Positions 62,161 to 64,000 of a stretch of 64,000 nucleotides of DNA are shown here, in pieces. The first letter of the stretch is position 1; every line of letters starts with the position of its first letter. This DNA comes from Polynucleobacter sp. AP-Reno-20A-A9. GTDB taxonomy: Bacteria; Pseudomonadota; Gammaproteobacteria; Burkholderiales; Burkholderiaceae. The stretch lies in assembly GCF_018882085.1 (NCBI RefSeq), contig NZ_JACVPB010000006.1:1-64000 (forward strand). The letters run 5' to 3'. Below the pieces are notes generated by a model. It ran no database searches. It saw nothing but the letters and a program-made list of their open reading frames with translations, and was not told the origin of the DNA. The position numbers and the translations under genes are program-made.

Positions 62161-63183
62161 ATGAAATCTTTCTTGAAAAAAGCCCTTGTTATTGGTGCTA
62201 TTTCACTTGCTCCAGCAGCATTTGCGGTAGACATGACCGGTGCTGGCGCAACCTTCCCGTACCCAATTTATGCCAAATGGGCTGAAGCCTTTAAAGCTAA
62301 GACCGGCTCCAATTTAAATTACCAATCCATTGGTTCATCTGGTGGCATCAAGCAGATCAAAGCCAAAACTGTCGATTTCGGTGCAACCGACAATCCAGTG
62401 AAGTTTGATGATTTAGAAAAAGATGGTTTGGTACAGTTCCCAGCCATTATTGGTGGCGTAGTTCCAGTGATTAACGTGGATGGTGTGAAGCCAGGCGAGA
62501 TCAAGTTAGATGGCCCAACACTGGCTGATATTTTCCAAGGCGTTATTTCGGATTGGGGTGATAAGCGTATCGCCATCATGAACCCAGGCGTGAAGATTCC
62601 TAGCGGCCCAATTACTGTGGTTGTGCGTGCCGATGGTTCTGGTACAACAGCGATCTTTACTGATTATTTGGCTAAAACCAGCTCATTGTTTAAAGACAGT
62701 GTTGGCTCTGGCGCTTCTGTGAAGTGGCCTGCAGCCTCTACCGTTGGTGGTAAGGGCAATGAAGGTGTTGCGGCAAACGTTACCCGTGTAAAGAACTCGG
62801 TTGGCTATGTTGAGTACGCCTATGCCAAGAAAAATAAGATGACTTTCATCTCATTGAAGAATAAAGATGGTCAATTCGTAGCTCCAGATGACCTGACTTT
62901 TTCTGCAGCTGCTGCAAGTACGGATTGGGCGGCTATTCCAGGTATGGGTACATTTATTACCAATGCTCCAGGCGCTAAATCATGGCCAATTACTGGCGCA
63001 TCATTTATCTTGATTTACAAGAACCCAGAGAACAAAGCAAACGTTGCTGAAGTACTCAAGTTCTTTGACTTTGCTTTCAAAGATGGCAAGAAGATGGCTG
63101 AAGAATTAGATTACGTACCAATGCCTGACAAAACTACTGACTTCATTCGTAAGAATGTATTTACTAAGATTGTTACTAAGTAA
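62161..63183 (+). CDS. pstS: Phosphate-binding protein PstS
   Basis: High-affinity periplasmic phosphate receptor of the PstSCAB importer. The 340-residue product has a signal peptide (LVIGAISLAPAAFAV), the phosphate-binding segments GAGATFPYPIYAKWAE, YQSIGSSGGIKQIKAKTVDFGATDNP and VRADGSGTTAIFTDYL, and a typical C-terminus. The first gene of a Pho regulon operon. Confidence 0.97.
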   Translation: MKSFLKKALVIGAISLAPAAFAVDMTGAGATFPYPIYAKWAEAFKAKTGSNLNYQSIGSSGGIKQIKAKTVDFGATDNPVKFDDLEKDGLVQFPAIIGGVVPVINVDGVKPGEIKLDGPTLADIFQGVISDWGDKRIAIMNPGVKIPSGPITVVVRADGSGTTAIFTDYLAKTSSLFKDSVGSGASVKWPAASTVGGKGNEGVAANVTRVKNSVGYVEYAYAKKNKMTFISLKNKDGQFVAPDDLTFSAAAASTDWAAIPGMGTFITNAPGAKSWPITGASFILIYKNPENKANVAEVLKFFDFAFKDGKKMAEELDYVPMPDKTTDFIRKNVFTKIVTK

Positions 63184-63216
63184 GTTTTGCCAATCTACTT
63201 AGCTATACCAAAATCA

Positions 63217-63243
63217 AACAGCTCCACTAAGGTGGGGCTGTTT
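63217..63243 (+). other. Intercistronic hairpin between pstS and pstC
   Basis: AAACAGCTCCAC and GTGGGGCTGTTT form a 12-bp stem with one G-U pair and a TAAG loop. No long U-run follows, so it is more likely a message-stabilising or attenuating hairpin that lets pstS exceed pstC. Confidence 0.7.
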
Positions 63244-63266
63244 GGCTGTTTAAATATGTACAAACA

Positions 63267-64000
63267 ATGATCGATAACGCCCAGTCCCATTCTGCCCCGA
63301 CGCCCCAGGCGCTTAGAATCGCTAAGATTCAACGTGTGCAGGATTTCTTATTTCATGGCATTACCCAGTTTTTTGCCTGCAGCGTCTTAATTGCATTGCT
63401 GGGCATTATTATTTCCCTGGTGATCAATGCATGGCCAGCGCTGCATACTTTTGGTTTAGGTTTTTTCTTTACTCAAGAGTGGGATATTGTGAATGGTGAA
63501 TTTGGTGGCTTGATTGCCATCTATGGCACCTTAGTGACATCTATTATCGCCTTGTTAATTGCTGTACCTCTAAGCTTTGGTATTGCTGTTTTCTTAACTG
63601 AGCTATGCCCAGGTCCGTTGCGTAGACCTCTAGGTACTGCGGTGGAGTTATTGGCTGCCGTACCCTCGATTATTTATGGCATGTTCGGCTTATTCATCTT
63701 TGCACCGCTATTTGCTGAATATGTCGAGCCGGCTCTAGCGGCAACCTTAGGAAAAATTCCTGGCTTGGGAATCTTATTCTCTGGTGCATTCAATGGCATT
63801 GGCGTTCTCTGTGCCGGCTTAATTTTGGCTATGATGATTCTGCCATTTATTGCCTCAGTGATGCGTGATGTATTTGAAATCGTTCCTCCTGTATTAAAGG
63901 AATCAGCCTACGGTATCGGCTGTACAACTTGGGAAGTCGTGAAGAACGTAGTGCTTCCCTATACTAAGGCTGGTGTTATCGGTGGAGTGATGCTCGGGTT
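63267..64000 (+). CDS. pstC: Phosphate ABC transporter permease PstC (partial, 5' end)
   Basis: The frame from ATG 63267 runs to the window edge (244 codons). It encodes a polar N-terminus, a first helix ([20 protein letters not shown]), and the permease region [18 protein letters not shown] and [22 protein letters not shown], the EAA-type loop of PstC. It lacks its C-terminal end in this window. pstA, pstB and phoU are expected downstream. Confidence 0.95.
   Translation, partial: MIDNAQSHSAPTPQALRIAKIQRVQDFLFHGITQFFACSVLIALLGIIISLVINAWPALHTFGLGFFFTQEWDIVNGEFGGLIAIYGTLVTSIIALLIAVPLSFGIAVFLTELCPGPLRRPLGTAVELLAAVPSIIYGMFGLFIFAPLFAEYVEPALAATLGKIPGLGILFSGAFNGIGVLCAGLILAMMILPFIASVMRDVFEIVPPVLKESAYGIGCTTWEVVKNVVLPYTKAGVIGGVMLG

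Overview
The window reads as a chromosomal segment of a betaproteobacterium of the Burkholderiales, most like the freshwater genus Polynucleobacter. This is inferred from gene content: DUF3460-scpA-panC, dcd next to a class III basic amino acid decarboxylase, paired cyanophycin synthetases with their associated ABC protein and DUF1854 gene, nadE-glnB, K+-independent H+-pyrophosphatase, and short tightly packed operons. Base composition looks moderate. Most of the window is housekeeping. No prophage, integrative element or CRISPR array is visible.

Layout. 1-608: the end of an IS3-family element inserted into a lipoprotein gene. 699-4365 (minus): panC, scpA, DUF3460 gene, metG. 4527-9167 (plus): fdhD, dcd, a KirBac-type K+ channel overlapping an arginine/lysine/ornithine decarboxylase, then a perfect 17-bp-arm terminator. 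9214-14078 (minus): unknown lipoprotein, TRAP permease pair without a binding protein, argH. 14122-21795: hemC, hemD, ubiC, rhlE, an aldehyde dehydrogenase, msrA, pdxH, tcdA. 22041-29167: amino acid permease plus alanine dehydrogenase, GDT1-family transporter, pepN, an orphan VapB-like antitoxin, fbp. 29237-36989: cyanophycin locus (cphA, cphA', ABC protein with an N-terminal zinc ribbon, DUF1854). 37140-37352: an unannotated 35-residue ORF with its own promoter, operator-like dyad and terminator. 37569-38831: OxlT-like transporter. 38945-43828: copper-uptake locus (DUF2946, TonB receptor, Cys/His-rich beta-propeller, TlpA-like thioredoxin, PCuAC chaperone). 43914-52417: ilvD, orphan FixJ-like regulator, RodZ-like protein, glnB, nadE, ppa, hppA. 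52460-53178: a BrnT/Xre toxin-antitoxin cassette bracketed by two copies of one terminator. 53212-58705: trxB, ftsK, lolA, serS, tRNA-Ser(CGA). 58827-64000: recQ, MFS transporter, and a Pho-box-driven pst operon (pstS, partial pstC).

How the genes fit together. Several neighbours share a metabolic theme. argH makes arginine, the cyanophycin locus stores Arg and Asp as polymer, and the class III decarboxylase can turn a basic amino acid into a polyamine; the K+ channel translated with it belongs to a fold whose eukaryotic relatives are blocked by polyamines. ppa and hppA, both acting on pyrophosphate, are divergent neighbours. glnB follows nadE, consistent with known PII control of NAD synthetase. 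The copper genes form a complete outer-membrane to periplasm chain.

The parts least explained by standard annotation are the copper-locus propeller, the cyanophycin-linked ABC/DUF1854 pair, the channel-decarboxylase overlap, the 35-residue ORF, and the toxin-antitoxin cassette between duplicated terminators. All family assignments come from reading motifs in the translated sequence; no database search was run.
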